Shown piece after piece: positions 39,711-50,634 of a stretch of 64,000 nucleotides of DNA; position 1 is the stretch's first letter; each line of letters opens with the position of its first letter. The translations under genes were made by a program, and so were the position numbers. The stretch spans positions 62,001 to 126,000 of the forward strand of contig NZ_PYAK01000007.1 in assembly GCF_003264365.1 (NCBI RefSeq), in the 5' to 3' direction. Source of the stretch: Micromonospora noduli. Its GTDB lineage: Bacteria; Actinomycetota; Actinomycetes; Mycobacteriales; Micromonosporaceae. The notes under the pieces are model-generated. The model was not told the origin of the DNA. It made no database searches and worked only from the letters and a program-made list of their open reading frames with translations.

Positions 39711-40031
39711 ATGAGCGCAGCGGAGTTGGACAAGGCCGTGCAGTTGCTGGTCCGTCAGATCGCGCACTGGCAGCAGCCCCGGTGGGCGGCGGTCGCGACC
39801 GCCGGCAACGTGTCCCGCGCCGACCTGGTGCACCGCCTGGTGCAGGAGGTGGCCAACCTGGCCGCCGACGCCGAGGGGGAGCCGCGCCGGGTGGTGCCCC
39901 GGCTCGACAACGACCTGGCCCTGCCCGACCAACTGCGGGTGGTCACGGCGGACCTGCTGGCCGCCGACCCGGGGGACGAGGCGCTGAGCCGGGCCGCCGC
40001 CGAGGTGACGGCGACCCGCAGCGCGCTCTGA
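39711..40031 (+). CDS. Small hypothetical protein, 106 aa
   Basis: A soluble, helical protein (LDKAVQLLVRQIAHWQQPRW, ADLVHRLVQEVANLAADAEG) with no membrane segment or cofactor motif. It is convergent with the thiolase gene, 11 bases apart. I do not recognise the family. Confidence 0.75.
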   Translation: MSAAELDKAVQLLVRQIAHWQQPRWAAVATAGNVSRADLVHRLVQEVANLAADAEGEPRRVVPRLDNDLALPDQLRVVTADLLAADPGDEALSRAAAEVTATRSAL

Positions 40032-40042
40032 GGCAGCTCGGC

Positions 40043-41305
40043 TCAGTTGAGCCGTTCGAGCACCATGGCCATGCCCTGGCCACCGCCCACGCACATGGTC
40101 TCCAGACCGATGGTCTTGTCGTGCCACTCCAGTGCGTTGAGCAGGGTGCCGGTGATCCGGGCGCCGGTCATGCCGAACGGGTGGCCGACCGCGATGGCCC
40201 CGCCCATCACGTTCAGCTTCTCCTCCGGGATGCCCAGCTCGCGGTAGGAGGGGATGACCTGCGCGGCGAACGCCTCGTTGATCTCGACGAGGTCGACGTC
40301 GTCGATGGTCATGCCAGCTCGGCGCAGTGCCTGCCGGGACGCCTCGACCGGCCCGAGACCCATGATCTCCGGCGACAGGGCTGTCACACCGGTCGAGACG
40401 ATCCGGGCCAGCGGGGTGAGCCCGAGCTCCTCGGCCCGTTGGGCGCTCATCACCACCACGGCGGCGGCGCCGTCGTTGAGCGGGCAGCAGTTGCCGGCGG
40501 TGATTCGACCGTCCGGGCGGAACACCGGCTTCAGGCCGGCGACCGCGTCGAGGGTGACGCCGGCTCGGGGCCCGTCGTCGGTGCTCACCACGGTGCCGTC
40601 CGGCGTGGTGACCGGGGTGATCTCCCGGGCCCAGAAACCGTCGGCGATGGCCTTCTCGGCGAGGTTCTGGCTGCGTACGCCGAACTCGTCCATGTCGGCG
40701 CGGGTGACGTCGTACACCTGGGCCAGGTTCTCCGCGGTCTGCCCCATGGTCAGGTAGATGTCGGGCAGTTCGCCGGCCTCACGCGGGTCGGTCCACACCT
40801 CGGCGCCGCCCTGCGCGCGGCGCTTCGAGCGCTCACCGGCCGGCCCGAAGCGGGGGTTCTCCCAGCCGCCGCCGACCAGGGCCTGCGCCTCGGGCGGCAG
40901 CCCGTCGGAGCTGCCCCGGGCGTAGCGGGAGACCATCTCCACGCCGGCGGAGACGAACACGTCGCCCTCGCCGGCCCGGATCGCGTGCATCGCCATCCGG
41001 GTGGTCTGCAACGAGGAGGCGCAGTAACGGGTCAGCGTGGCGCCGGGGACAGTGTCCAGACCGAGGAGGGTGGACACCACCCGGGCCATGTTGAAGCCCT
41101 GCTCGCCGCCGGGCAGGCCGCACCCGAGGTAGAGGTCGTCGATCGTGGTCGGATCGAGCGCGGGGATCTTGTCCAGCGCGGCCTGGACGATGGTCGCGGC
41201 GAGGTCGTCGGAGCGGACGTCGCGCAGGGACCCCTTGTGCGCCCGGCCGATGGGGGAGCGGGCGGTGGCGACGATGACGGCGTCGCGGGACGACTCAATC
41301 GGCAT
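40043..41305 (-). CDS. Acetyl-CoA acyltransferase (thiolase, FadA type), 420 aa
   Basis: Cleaves or condenses acyl-CoA in fatty-acid metabolism. The nucleophile Cys is in [15 protein letters not shown]. The other signatures are [17 protein letters not shown], the His motif [16 protein letters not shown] and the second Cys in [11 protein letters not shown]. All catalytic residues are present. It lies where M. tuberculosis has fadA3 (Rv1074c), next to SGNH hydrolase genes. ATG 41303-41305 has a TAACGT box six bases upstream. Confidence 0.95.
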   Translation of the reverse strand: MPIESSRDAVIVATARSPIGRAHKGSLRDVRSDDLAATIVQAALDKIPALDPTTIDDLYLGCGLPGGEQGFNMARVVSTLLGLDTVPGATLTRYCASSLQTTRMAMHAIRAGEGDVFVSAGVEMVSRYARGSSDGLPPEAQALVGGGWENPRFGPAGERSKRRAQGGAEVWTDPREAGELPDIYLTMGQTAENLAQVYDVTRADMDEFGVRSQNLAEKAIADGFWAREITPVTTPDGTVVSTDDGPRAGVTLDAVAGLKPVFRPDGRITAGNCCPLNDGAAAVVVMSAQRAEELGLTPLARIVSTGVTALSPEIMGLGPVEASRQALRRAGMTIDDVDLVEINEAFAAQVIPSYRELGIPEEKLNVMGGAIAVGHPFGMTGARITGTLLNALEWHDKTIGLETMCVGGGQGMAMVLERLN

Positions 41306-41311
41306 GGACCA

Positions 41312-41317
41312 ACGTTA
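41312..41317 (-). promoter_or_regulatory. -10 box (TAACGT) for a leaderless thiolase transcript
   Basis: TAACGT on the minus strand is followed by six bases and ATG 41305. A weak TTCCGC at 41336-41341 could be the -35 box at an 18-base spacing. Confidence 0.5.
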
Positions 41318-41383
41318 ACCCGCCGGTAACATGGCGCGGAAGAAGCCGGCGCGGCGGGAAATGTCACCCTGGCCGGGGACGAT

Positions 41384-42196
41384 CTAGCGCCGGGTCGTGG
41401 CCGCCGCCGCGGCGACGATGGCGGGCAGCAGCGCGTGCGCCCAGACCCGGTAGCCGTCGGCGGAGGGGTGGAAGCCGTCCTGGCAGAGCGTCCCGGCGTC
41501 GGCCCGGAACACCGGCCCGGTCTCGGTGGCCAGGTCGACCACCGAGCCGCCCGCCTCCAGCACGGCAGTGGTCTGCGCGCGGGCCACGCGACGCCCGGAC
41601 CAGCCGACCACCTGGCGCAGCGGAGGCGCGATGGCCCGCACCGCCCCGAGGTCGGGGCAGGTGCCCACCACCACCTCGACGCGCGCCTCGCGCAGGCGGT
41701 GCACCGCCGCGCCGAGATAGGCCGCCGCGTCGGACGGTCGGCGCAGCCCGGTGGCGTCGTTCGCGCCGATCAGGATCAACGCCACGTCGGGCCGCTCACC
41801 CAGCAGGGCCCGGGCCACCTGGGTGGCGAGGTCCGTCGAGCGGGACCCGGAGACGCCGACGCTGGACAGGTGGACCCGGCGGCCGGTCGGGCCCTCGGCG
41901 AGCAGGTTGGCCAACTGCCCGCCGATGGTGTCCTCCAGGCGGTCGACACCGACGCCCAGTGCCGACGAGTCGCCCAGCAACACCAGTCGTAGCGGGGCAG
42001 CGCCCGCCCGGCCGATCGTCGCCCGCAGGGCAAGGCCGAGCTCCGGTTCGGCGTAGCGTCGGTGCCGGGCGATGAACGCCTCACCTGCGAGGACGGCGGC
42101 GCCCCCGACGGTGCCGGCGAACAGCGAGATCGCCGCCGCCCGACCCAGTCGGCCGGCGAGGCCGGAGGTCACGCTCCGCGCGCTGCGCTCGTTCAT
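41384..42196 (-). CDS. SGNH/GDSL hydrolase (copy 2 of a tandem pair), 270 aa
   Basis: An extracytoplasmic esterase-type enzyme anchored by an N-terminal helix (AAAISLFAGTVGGAAVLAGE). Block I is LVLLGDSSALGVGVD (catalytic Ser), block III is LILIGANDATG, and block V is DGFHPSADGYRVW (catalytic Asp and His). The start overlaps the stop of the upstream SGNH gene by four bases, so they are coupled. It resembles Rv1075c in position and family. Substrate is unknown; acyl groups on lipids or glycans are plausible. Confidence 0.9.
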   Translation of the reverse strand: MNERSARSVTSGLAGRLGRAAAISLFAGTVGGAAVLAGEAFIARHRRYAEPELGLALRATIGRAGAAPLRLVLLGDSSALGVGVDRLEDTIGGQLANLLAEGPTGRRVHLSSVGVSGSRSTDLATQVARALLGERPDVALILIGANDATGLRRPSDAAAYLGAAVHRLREARVEVVVGTCPDLGAVRAIAPPLRQVVGWSGRRVARAQTTAVLEAGGSVVDLATETGPVFRADAGTLCQDGFHPSADGYRVWAHALLPAIVAAAAATTRR

Positions 42197-43245
42197 GCCA
42201 GTCCCTCCACTGTCGAGGTGTCCGAGGCGGACCCGCGCTGCGGCACCGCGCCAACACCGAAGAACGCCCGTCGGCGCAGCTGCGCCCACCGGCCGGCCGG
42301 CCCTCGGTCGCGGCCCCGGACCTGGACGCCGCTGACCTCCGTGCCGGCGTGTCGAGCCGCCTCCTGCGCGGCCTTCGGCAGCGACCGTACGCCGTCGCCG
42401 CGCGTCATTGTGGCCCGTCGTTCCGGGGTCGCGCCGAGGGCGGAGAGCATCGTGGGCAGGAGCGCGGCAGCGGCCATCGCGTACCCCTCGGCGGAGGGAT
42501 GGAACCGGTCCCAGGCGAACATCCGGGTCGGCTCGGCCGCGAACCGGGGGCCGAGCAGGTCACCGAGGGAGACCGTCCGCCCGCCCGCCTCGACCACGGC
42601 CACCGTCTGGGCAGCGGCGAGCTGGCGGCTCCAGCGGTGCGCCAGCCAGCGCAGAGGTGGCTGGATCGGACGGATCGCGCCCAGGTCGGGGCAGGTGCCG
42701 ACGACCACCTCGCACCCCGCGTCGCGCAGGGTGTGCACCGCCTCGACCAGATAGCGCACCGCCAGACCGCGCGGGGTGCGGTTGGTGATGTCGTTGCCGC
42801 CGATGAGGATCACCGCGATGTCGGGTCGGCACTCCAGCGCCGCCTCCACCTGGTGGCGCAGCGCCGCCGAGATGGCGCCGACCACCGCGAAGCGGTGCAG
42901 CTGCACCGGCCGGTGCAGTCGACGGGACAGGCCGGTGGCGAGCAACGCCCCGGGCGTCTCCCGACGGCGGTGCACCCCGTAGCCGGCCGCCGACGAGTCA
43001 CCGAGCACGACCATGGTGAGCGCCGGACCGGGGAACTTCGCGCCGTACATCCCATCGCAGCGGGGCGGCGGCGCCTCGGCCATCGGGATGGTCCGTCGAG
43101 CCTGGCGGGCCTGGCCGACCAGCACCCCGCCGGTCGCCACCGCGGCCGCCGCGGTGGCGCCTGTCCCGATGGCGGCCAGCCGGACGAACCGCCGGGCCTG
43201 CCGCCAGCGCTCACCACCGGGTACGACGGAATGTGCCACCCCCAT
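42193..43245 (-). CDS. SGNH/GDSL hydrolase (copy 1 of a tandem pair), 350 aa
   Basis: Same domain plan as the next gene: an N-terminal helix (about 22-48), MVVLGDSSAAGYGVH, VILIGGNDITNRT and DRFHPSAEGYAMA. A basic C-terminal extension of about 75 residues is absent from its partner. TCPDLGAI/V is shared by both, so they are old tandem duplicates. ATG 43245 has a TAATGT/GATAAT box six to eight bases upstream. Confidence 0.9.
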   Translation of the reverse strand: MGVAHSVVPGGERWRQARRFVRLAAIGTGATAAAAVATGGVLVGQARQARRTIPMAEAPPPRCDGMYGAKFPGPALTMVVLGDSSAAGYGVHRRRETPGALLATGLSRRLHRPVQLHRFAVVGAISAALRHQVEAALECRPDIAVILIGGNDITNRTPRGLAVRYLVEAVHTLRDAGCEVVVGTCPDLGAIRPIQPPLRWLAHRWSRQLAAAQTVAVVEAGGRTVSLGDLLGPRFAAEPTRMFAWDRFHPSAEGYAMAAAALLPTMLSALGATPERRATMTRGDGVRSLPKAAQEAARHAGTEVSGVQVRGRDRGPAGRWAQLRRRAFFGVGAVPQRGSASDTSTVEGLA

Positions 43246-43251
43246 ACCGCG

Positions 43252-43259
43252 ACATTATC
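43252..43259 (-). promoter_or_regulatory. -10 box (TAATGT / GATAAT) for a leaderless SGNH operon
   Basis: On the minus strand GATAATGT is followed by six bases and ATG 43245. Either TAATGT or the near-consensus GATAAT would place initiation at the start codon. The rest of the 43246-43395 gap holds only the GAGAGGAG site of the rightward gene. Confidence 0.5.
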
Positions 43260-43395
43260 GCGCTGGCCCGACACACCGCTGTCGTCGTGACGGCACCCGG
43301 GTGCCTGGAAACCGACGCGACGGGGTACCTGGGTGGGTGAGGCCGGCCGACTTGCGCCGACCCGCCACGCTGATCCGGCGGAGAGGAGCGCGACG

Positions 43396-43752
43396 ATGGG
43401 TAAGACACTGAAGCGCAGCGCGGCGTTCACGGCGCTGGCGCGGGCCCTGGCGGCCGGGGCGCGCAACGGGCCGTCGATCGGCACGCGGTTGGCCGCGTTG
43501 CCCCGGATGATCAGGGCCACCACCAAGGGGGAGTACGACGGCGGCCTTCGGCTGGCCCTGATGACCGCGGCGACGGCGTACATCGTCTCGCCGATCGACC
43601 TGCTCCCGGAGATCCCGCTGGCGATCTTCGGGCTGGCCGACGACGCGGTCATGGTCACCTGGTTGGCCGGCAGCGTGCTCGCCGAGACCGACCGGTTCCT
43701 GGAGTGGGAGGCCCGCCGCAGCTCCGTCATCCCCGGGGGGCTGGTGCCCTGA
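43396..43752 (+). CDS. YkvA-family (DUF1232) protein, 118 aa
   Basis: The DUF1232 core is RLALMTAATAYIVSPIDLLPEI followed by FGLADDAVMVTWLAGSVL, which suggests two short membrane-associated helices around the conserved SPIDLLPE turn. ATG 43396 follows GAGAGGAG. Function is unknown across the family. It is probably separate from cbs, which has its own ribosome binding site 74 bases on. Confidence 0.88.
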   Translation: MGKTLKRSAAFTALARALAAGARNGPSIGTRLAALPRMIRATTKGEYDGGLRLALMTAATAYIVSPIDLLPEIPLAIFGLADDAVMVTWLAGSVLAETDRFLEWEARRSSVIPGGLVP

Positions 43753-43825
43753 CGACACGTACGCTGGGCGGTGAGCAAACGTCTTCCCGGCCGCCCACCG
43801 CCGGCGCCGCAACGAAGGGCACACC

Positions 43826-45196
<1,371 letters not shown>

Positions 45197-45214
45197 GCCT
45201 GCCGGAGGCCTCGT

Positions 45215-45730
45215 TCAGGCATCCAGCAGCCGGGTGTAGCGGAGTTGGGGCGTGAGGGCGGTACCGATGTGCTCCTCACGCTCCGCTCCGGTCGGGGTCC
45301 AGCCGCCGCGCTCGTAGAACGAGCGGGCGTGGGCGTTGTCCCGCAGCACCCAGAGCACGGCACGCCGCCAGCCCTGCGCCCGCATGGCGTCCAGGGCGTC
45401 CACCATCAGGGTGCGGCCGACGCCGCGGCCCTGCTCGGCCGGGTCGAGGTGGATCGCGTTGAGCAGCCCGGTGGCGGGGTCGTCCTCGTCGTCCGGGCCC
45501 AGGTGGCTGAACCCGACCACCGCCCCGGCCCGTTCGGCCACTGTCATTCGGTGGGTGTCCCGCTCCCAGATCCACCGCTCGACCCAGTACCGCCCCATCG
45601 CCTCCGGTGACGGGTCGGCCAGTGCCTCGGCCGGCAGGAAGGCGGAGTACGCGGCGACCCGGGAGCGCTGGTGCAGGGCACCCACCGCCATCAGGTCGCC
45701 TTCGGTCGCGGGGCGGAGCGTGACGGTCAC
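45215..45730 (-). CDS. GNAT-family N-acetyltransferase, 171 aa
   Basis: The acetyl-CoA site is [20 protein letters not shown], followed by [20 protein letters not shown], the usual end of GNAT enzymes. The substrate is unknown. The GTG start overlaps the stop of the RNase Z gene by four bases, so the two genes are translationally coupled. It is convergent with cbs, 18 bases apart. Confidence 0.92.
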   Translation of the reverse strand: MTVTLRPATEGDLMAVGALHQRSRVAAYSAFLPAEALADPSPEAMGRYWVERWIWERDTHRMTVAERAGAVVGFSHLGPDDEDDPATGLLNAIHLDPAEQGRGVGRTLMVDALDAMRAQGWRRAVLWVLRDNAHARSFYERGGWTPTGAEREEHIGTALTPQLRYTRLLDA

Positions 45731-46656
45731 CCGGCCGAGGCTACCCGGCGCGGCGGGAGCTGCACCGTGGTCAGATCCTCGGCGATGATCAGATCGCCGT
45801 CGAAGTGCGCGCGCGCCTCGTCGTGGAACCGGCGCGGGTCGGGGTAGCGCTGGGAGAAGTGGGTGAGCACGAGTCGTCGTACCCCGGACTCGGTCGCCAC
45901 CCGGGCGGCCTGCGCCGCGGTCAGGTGGCCGACCTCGGCGGCGAGCGCGGCCTCCGACTCCAGGAACGTCGACTCGATGACCAGTAGATCGGCGTGCTCG
46001 GCGAGGGCGTACACCTCGTCGCAGAGGCCGGTGTCCATCACGAACGCGAACCGCTGCCCCGGCCGGGGCACGCTCACCTCGGCCCGGGTGACGCGGCGTC
46101 CGCCGAGGTCCAGGTGCCCGACGCGGATCAGCTCGCCGACGGCCGGCCCGGCGATGCCGTACGCGGCCAGCTTCTCCGGCAGCATCCGGTGCCCGTCCGG
46201 CTCGACCAGCCGGTAGCCGTACGTCTCGATGGGGTGCCGGAGCCGGCGTGCCTCCAGCGTGCCGCAGCGCAGGGCGATCCGCTGCCCGTCCGCCTCGATG
46301 GGCTCGACCCGCAGCTCGGCGGTCTCGTAGAAGGAAGTGGCGTACCGCAGCCGGGCGAAGTATTCGGCGCCGCCGGCGGGGAAGTGCACGGCGACCGGGT
46401 GCGCAACCCGGTCCAGGGAGAGTCGCTGGATGGTGCCGGGCAGGCCGAGGCAGTGGTCGCCGTGGAAGTGCGTGACGCAGATCCGGGTCAGGTCGGTGGC
46501 GGTGACCGTTGTGTGCAGGAGCTGACGTTGGCTGCCCTCACCCGGGTCGAAGAGGATCACCTCGTCGTCCCAGCGCAACACGTACCCGTTGTGGTTGCGC
46601 TGACGGGTCGGCGCCTGGCTGGCCGTCCCCAGCACCACCAGCTCGCGCATGGACAT
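45727..46656 (-). CDS. rnz: Ribonuclease Z, 309 aa
   Basis: A metallo-beta-lactamase-fold endonuclease that trims the 3' end of pre-tRNA. This matters where CCA is not encoded, as in the tRNA at 37.8 kb. Zinc motif: [13 protein letters not shown] (His63, His65, Asp67, His68), plus [18 protein letters not shown] and [11 protein letters not shown] 46654-46656 is chosen because GGGAG lies six bases upstream; a longer frame from 46779 runs through a structured leader and lacks homology. The 250-base leader contains a candidate peptide ORF and a three-way junction. Confidence 0.93.
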   Translation of the reverse strand: MSMRELVVLGTASQAPTRQRNHNGYVLRWDDEVILFDPGEGSQRQLLHTTVTATDLTRICVTHFHGDHCLGLPGTIQRLSLDRVAHPVAVHFPAGGAEYFARLRYATSFYETAELRVEPIEADGQRIALRCGTLEARRLRHPIETYGYRLVEPDGHRMLPEKLAAYGIAGPAVGELIRVGHLDLGGRRVTRAEVSVPRPGQRFAFVMDTGLCDEVYALAEHADLLVIESTFLESEAALAAEVGHLTAAQAARVATESGVRRLVLTHFSQRYPDPRRFHDEARAHFDGDLIIAEDLTTVQLPPRRVASAG

Positions 46657-46680
46657 CGCCACTCCCGCGGATATGGAGCG

Positions 46681-46741
46681 ACCCCCGGGGCGCTCCGCGC
46701 ATGTGCGCGGGCCGGCTGGACTTGGCCGGCACCCCGGGGGT
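46681..46741 (-). promoter_or_regulatory. Three-way-junction fold in the rnz leader
   Basis: The outer stem is acccccgggg (46681-46690) with ccccgggggt (46732-46741), a perfect 10 bp. Inside are two hairpins: 46695-46710 (ccgcgc-atgt-gcgcgg) and 46711-46730 (gccggc...gccggc). It sits about 14 bases 5' of the rnz Shine-Dalgarno sequence, so folding or opening could control rnz. It could instead be an attenuator for the leader transcript. Much of it is self-complementary GC, so chance pairing is a concern. Confidence 0.45.
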
Positions 46742-46841
46742 CGGGTGGCTGTCGTGGATTCGCCGCACCGCTGCCACACGGTCTCGACGATGGTGCTTTT
46801 TGCCCGCCTCGCGGCGAGCCGATCACTGTCGAGGACAGCGG

Positions 46842-46880
46842 CTAGCTGACAGCCACCTCACGAGTCCGATTGCTATACAA
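46842..46880 (-). CDS. Candidate 12-residue leader peptide upstream of rnz
   Basis: On the minus strand AAAGGAGGTGG (46888-46898) is an extended match to the 16S anti-Shine-Dalgarno. It is followed by TTG 46878-46880 and the frame [12 protein letters not shown] ending in TAG 46842-46844. So strong a site with no other gene near it suggests translation of this short frame. The peptide has no run of one amino acid that would indicate classic attenuation. It was found only by eye, and its expression is unproved. Confidence 0.45.
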   Translation of the reverse strand: MYSNRTREVAVS

Positions 46881-46913
46881 GTCTGGACCACCTCCTTTCA
46901 CGTGTACGGCCAC

Positions 46914-46941
46914 GTTATCGAGTTCTCGTCGAGCTCGGCAA
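46914..46941 (-). promoter_or_regulatory. Promoter of the rnz leader
   Basis: On the minus strand TTGCCG (46936-46941) and GATAAC (46914-46919) are separated by 16 bases. Initiation near 46907 would give about 11 bases before the strong Shine-Dalgarno sequence of the leader ORF. Confidence 0.5.
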
Positions 46942-46969
46942 CGGATTTCGATCACAGGGCCGAACGGGA

Positions 46970-47000
46970 ATGCCCGGCCACCTCATCGGCGGCCGGGCAT
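46970..47000 (-). terminator. Hairpin terminator after msrA
   Basis: atgcccggcc (46970-46979) pairs perfectly with ggccgggcat (46991-47000) across an 11-base loop, 24 bases past the msrA stop on the minus strand. Confidence 0.75.
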
Positions 47001-47023
47001 CACACGTGTGCGGGTGGCGGTGG

Positions 47024-47686
<663 letters not shown>

Positions 47687-47742
47687 GTGGGGATCTCCTC
47701 TCGTACCTCTCCCAGCGTGTAACACCGGAGGGTCTGGCTTTC

Positions 47743-48183
47743 TTACCCGCGTGAGGATGAGTCAGGCCCCCCGGGGAGAGCCGCTGCGATCCGGTCCGCG
47801 TACGTCTGGGCCTCGGTGTCGTCGTCGTACCGGGTGCGTGGCCAGAAGAAGCCCCGCAACCCGTCGCCCTTCGTACGCGGGACCACGTGGGTGTGCAGGT
47901 GAGGCACCGATTGGGACACCTTGTTGTTCATCGCCACGAACGTCCCACCGGCGCCGAGAGCGGTCTCCACCGCCACCGCCAGCCGCTGGACCATGGCGAA
48001 GTAGTCGGGCAGCAGGTCGGCCGGCAACTCGGCGAGGGTCACCAGGTGCACCCGGGGCACCACCAGGACATGCCCCTTGAACACCGGCCGGGTGTCCAGG
48101 AACGCCACCCCGTCCGGGGTGTCGGCCACCCGGAACGCCGGCACCTCGCCCGTCACGATCCCGCAGAACACGCAACCGCTCAT
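47743..48183 (-). CDS. HIT-family nucleotide hydrolase/transferase, 146 aa
   Basis: The histidine-triad motif is [11 protein letters not shown], and [16 protein letters not shown] holds a Cys pair of the zinc-binding HIT proteins. [19 protein letters not shown] is the conserved first half. It probably cleaves nucleotide phosphoramidates or dinucleoside polyphosphates. ATG 48183 has a TAGCCT box six bases upstream. Confidence 0.95.
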   Translation of the reverse strand: MSGCVFCGIVTGEVPAFRVADTPDGVAFLDTRPVFKGHVLVVPRVHLVTLAELPADLLPDYFAMVQRLAVAVETALGAGGTFVAMNNKVSQSVPHLHTHVVPRTKGDGLRGFFWPRTRYDDDTEAQTYADRIAAALPGGPDSSSRG

Positions 48184-48189
48184 CGGGCC

Positions 48190-48195
48190 AGGCTA
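48190..48195 (-). promoter_or_regulatory. -10 box (TAGCCT) for a leaderless HIT transcript
   Basis: TAGCCT on the minus strand is followed by cgggcc-complement (six bases) and ATG 48183. No Shine-Dalgarno sequence is seen. Confidence 0.5.
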
Positions 48196-48324
48196 TGCCG
48201 GCGGCCTCGCGGGTCACGGTGCCCCCCACGCGTGAACCGACTGTGGTACTCATCTACGTGAATGGATGAGTGCGGGGCGATCCCGGCCATCGGCGTGCGC
48301 GTCGATGCTCCGAAAGGACCAAGC

Positions 48325-49371
48325 TTGCAGATCAGAAGAGGCCTCACCCTGGCGCTGGCGGCGCTCACCGCCGGGCTGCTCACCGGCGCGACCCCGGGCC
48401 ACGCCCAGGCGGCCGCCGCGCCGACCGCCACCCCACTGCCGCTGAGCACTGTGGCCGACGTGGTGTCGGCCGGTGACCGGGTCTTCGTCAGTGGTGGCAG
48501 CTCCGCCACTGATGTCGTGGTGACCAGCGCGACAGGCACTGTGGTCGGCACGCTGTCGGGCCTGCCCGGCCCCACCGACCTTCTGCTCAGCGCCGACCGG
48601 CGGACCCTCTACGTGGCGCTGCCCACCGCCAACGCCATCGCCGCCTTCGACACCGGCTCGCTGCTCGAGTCCGCCCGGTACGACACCGGCGCGGGCGAGT
48701 GCCCGTCGTCGCTGGCGTTGACCGGCCGGTACCTGTGGTTCGGCTACGGCTGTGACCAGTGGGGCGGCAACATCGGCCGGATCGACCTGGGACGCCAACC
48801 GGCCCGCCTCAGCACCGGCCTGGTCAGCGAGGACTTCTACTACGCTCCGCTGCTGGCCGCCGCCAGTCAGAACCGGGCGGTGCTGCTCGCCGGTCAGCCG
48901 GGCTTGAGCCCGGCGTCGGTGTACGCCTACGGGATCGGTGCCGCAGGAGCGCTGACCATGCTGCGGACCAACCAGTTCTCGGCCGTCGGCAGCAACCTGC
49001 GCGACATCGCCCTCGACCCGACCGGCACCACCCTCTACACGGCTGCCGGCTCCCCGCCGCTGGTGCAGGCGTTCCCGTTCGCCGACATCGCCACCCCCAG
49101 CGCGACGTACGCCACCGGTCCCTACCCGCGGGCCGTCGAGCTGTCGCGTCTCGGCACCCGGATCGCCGCCGGCGCCGACGCCGCCTACGCCCCGGACGTC
49201 TTCGTCTTCGCCGCGGACGGCACCGAACAGGCCAGCTACGAGTTGGGCGATGAACTCAGTGCCGGAGGGCTGGCCTGGGCGCCGAACGAAACCCGGGTCT
49301 ACGCGGTCACCTCGGACTGGACCGGAGCCCGTCCGGCGACCCTGCACGTCCTGCCCGTCCCGGCCGCCTGA
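48325..49371 (+). CDS. Secreted beta-propeller-like protein, 348 aa
   Basis: A signal peptide (MQIRRGLTLALAALTAGLLTG ... AQA) is followed by repeats of about 45 residues of the YVTN/WD-like type (ADRRTLYVALPTANAIAAFD, DPTGTTLYTAAGSPPLVQAF, APNETRVYAVTSDWTG). This suggests a seven-bladed propeller outside the membrane. Two Cys (GECPSSL, GYGCDQW) could form a disulphide. The start is TTG 48325 with AAAGGA six bases upstream; an in-frame ATG at 48262 lacks a site. No enzyme motif is seen, so a binding role is guessed. Confidence 0.8.
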   Translation: MQIRRGLTLALAALTAGLLTGATPGHAQAAAAPTATPLPLSTVADVVSAGDRVFVSGGSSATDVVVTSATGTVVGTLSGLPGPTDLLLSADRRTLYVALPTANAIAAFDTGSLLESARYDTGAGECPSSLALTGRYLWFGYGCDQWGGNIGRIDLGRQPARLSTGLVSEDFYYAPLLAAASQNRAVLLAGQPGLSPASVYAYGIGAAGALTMLRTNQFSAVGSNLRDIALDPTGTTLYTAAGSPPLVQAFPFADIATPSATYATGPYPRAVELSRLGTRIAAGADAAYAPDVFVFAADGTEQASYELGDELSAGGLAWAPNETRVYAVTSDWTGARPATLHVLPVPAA

Positions 49372-49386
49372 CCGGGCCTGCGGAGC

Positions 49387-49418
49387 GCGAGGGCCGGGCC
49401 GGTCGGTCCGACCCTCGC
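49387..49418 (+). terminator. Hairpin after the propeller gene
   Basis: gcgagggccgg (49387-49397) pairs with ccgaccctcgc (49408-49418) with one mismatch and a 10-base loop, 15 bases past the stop. Confidence 0.65.
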
Positions 49419-49459
49419 CCGGGAGCGCGGGTTCCGTTCCAGCCTGCGGGACGGGGCAC

Positions 49460-49465
49460 TAGCCT
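49460..49465 (+). promoter_or_regulatory. -10 box (TAGCCT) for a leaderless metB transcript
   Basis: TAGCCT is followed by seven bases (caccaga) and ATG 49473, with no Shine-Dalgarno sequence. Confidence 0.55.
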
Positions 49466-49472
49466 CACCAGA

Positions 49473-50615
49473 ATGAGTCACGGCTTCGAGACGCTCGCCA
49501 TCCACGCCGGTCAGGACCCCGAGGCCCGCACCGGCGCGGTGATCCCACCGATCTACCAGACCAGCACGTACGCCCAGGACGCCGTCGGCGCACCTCGCCT
49601 CGGCTACGAGTACAGCCGCTCCGGCAACCCGACCCGTGATGCGCTCCAGGAGTGCCTGGCGGCGCTGGAGGGTGGGCCGGTGGGGCTCGCCTTCGCCAGC
49701 GGCCTGGCGGCGGAGGACACCCTGCTGCGGGCCGTGTGCCAGCCCGGCGACCACGTGGTGATCCCGGACGACGCGTACGGCGGCACGTACCGGCTCTTCG
49801 CCCGGGTCGCCCAGCGTTGGGGCCTGGAGTTCAGCCCGGCCAAGGTCTCCGACCCGGATGCGGTCCGGGCGGCCGTGCAGCCCGGCCGCACGAAGATCGT
49901 CTGGGTGGAGACGCCGACCAACCCGCTGCTCGGCATCGCCGACATCGCCGCCCTGGCCGCCGTGGCACACGACGCGGGCGCCCTGCTGGTGGTGGACAAC
50001 ACCTTCGCCTCGCCGTACCTGCAGCAGCCGATCGCCTTCGGCGCGGACGTGGTGGTGCACTCCACCACCAAGTACGTCGGCGGGCACTCCGACGTGGTCG
50101 GTGGCGCTCTCGTCGTCGCCGACGCCGGGCTCGGCGAGGAGTTGCGCTACCACCAGAACGCGATGGGTGCGATCAACGGCCCGTTCGACGCCTGGCTCAC
50201 CCTGCGGGGCATCAAGACCCTCGGGGTACGTATGGACCGGCACTGCGACAACGCCGAGCGGCTCGCCGCGTACCTCGACGGTCACGCCAAGGTCGCCCAG
50301 GTGCTCTATCCGGGGCTGCCCTCGCACCCCGGTCACGAGGTGGCCGCCAAGCAGATGCGCCGGTTCGGCGGCATGATCTCGTTCCGCGCCGCCGGTGGTG
50401 AGGACCACGCCGTGGACATCTGCAACCGGGCCAAGCTCTTCGTGCTCGCCGAGTCGCTGGGTGGTGTGGAATCCCTGATCGAGCACCCGGGTCGGATGAC
50501 ACACGCAAGTGCTGCCGGCTCGCCGCTTGAAGTTCCCGGCGATCTCGTGCGACTGTCTGTCGGCATCGAGACGGTCGACGACCTACTCGCCGATCTGGAG
50601 CAGGCGCTGGGCTGA
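49473..50615 (+). CDS. metB: Cystathionine gamma-synthase, 380 aa
   Basis: A PLP enzyme of the Cys/Met metabolism family. Lys200 is in [48 protein letters not shown] and [14 protein letters not shown] are typical. Gamma-synthase and gamma-lyase are hard to tell apart by eye. The position beside cbs and greA matches M. tuberculosis metB (Rv1079), which supports the synthase name. The amidase gene starts 20 bases later and is likely co-transcribed. Confidence 0.92.
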   Translation: MSHGFETLAIHAGQDPEARTGAVIPPIYQTSTYAQDAVGAPRLGYEYSRSGNPTRDALQECLAALEGGPVGLAFASGLAAEDTLLRAVCQPGDHVVIPDDAYGGTYRLFARVAQRWGLEFSPAKVSDPDAVRAAVQPGRTKIVWVETPTNPLLGIADIAALAAVAHDAGALLVVDNTFASPYLQQPIAFGADVVVHSTTKYVGGHSDVVGGALVVADAGLGEELRYHQNAMGAINGPFDAWLTLRGIKTLGVRMDRHCDNAERLAAYLDGHAKVAQVLYPGLPSHPGHEVAAKQMRRFGGMISFRAAGGEDHAVDICNRAKLFVLAESLGGVESLIEHPGRMTHASAAGSPLEVPGDLVRLSVGIETVDDLLADLEQALG

Positions 50616-50634
50616 CCGCTGGGGGAGGATGGCC

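Noticed and set aside
45197-45214. Terminator between convergent cbs and GNAT genes
   Set aside because: Only a 5-bp stem is seen around 45190-45220, too weak to call.
46657-46779. N-terminal extension of RNase Z from GTG 46779
   Set aside because: The extra residues are low-complexity, encoded by the GC-rich junction fold, and RNase Z similarity begins at MRELVVLGT.
49372-49472. SAM riboswitch or other leader RNA upstream of metB
   Set aside because: The gap is short, mostly occupied by the previous gene's hairpin, and the -10 box lies seven bases before ATG, leaving no room for a leader.
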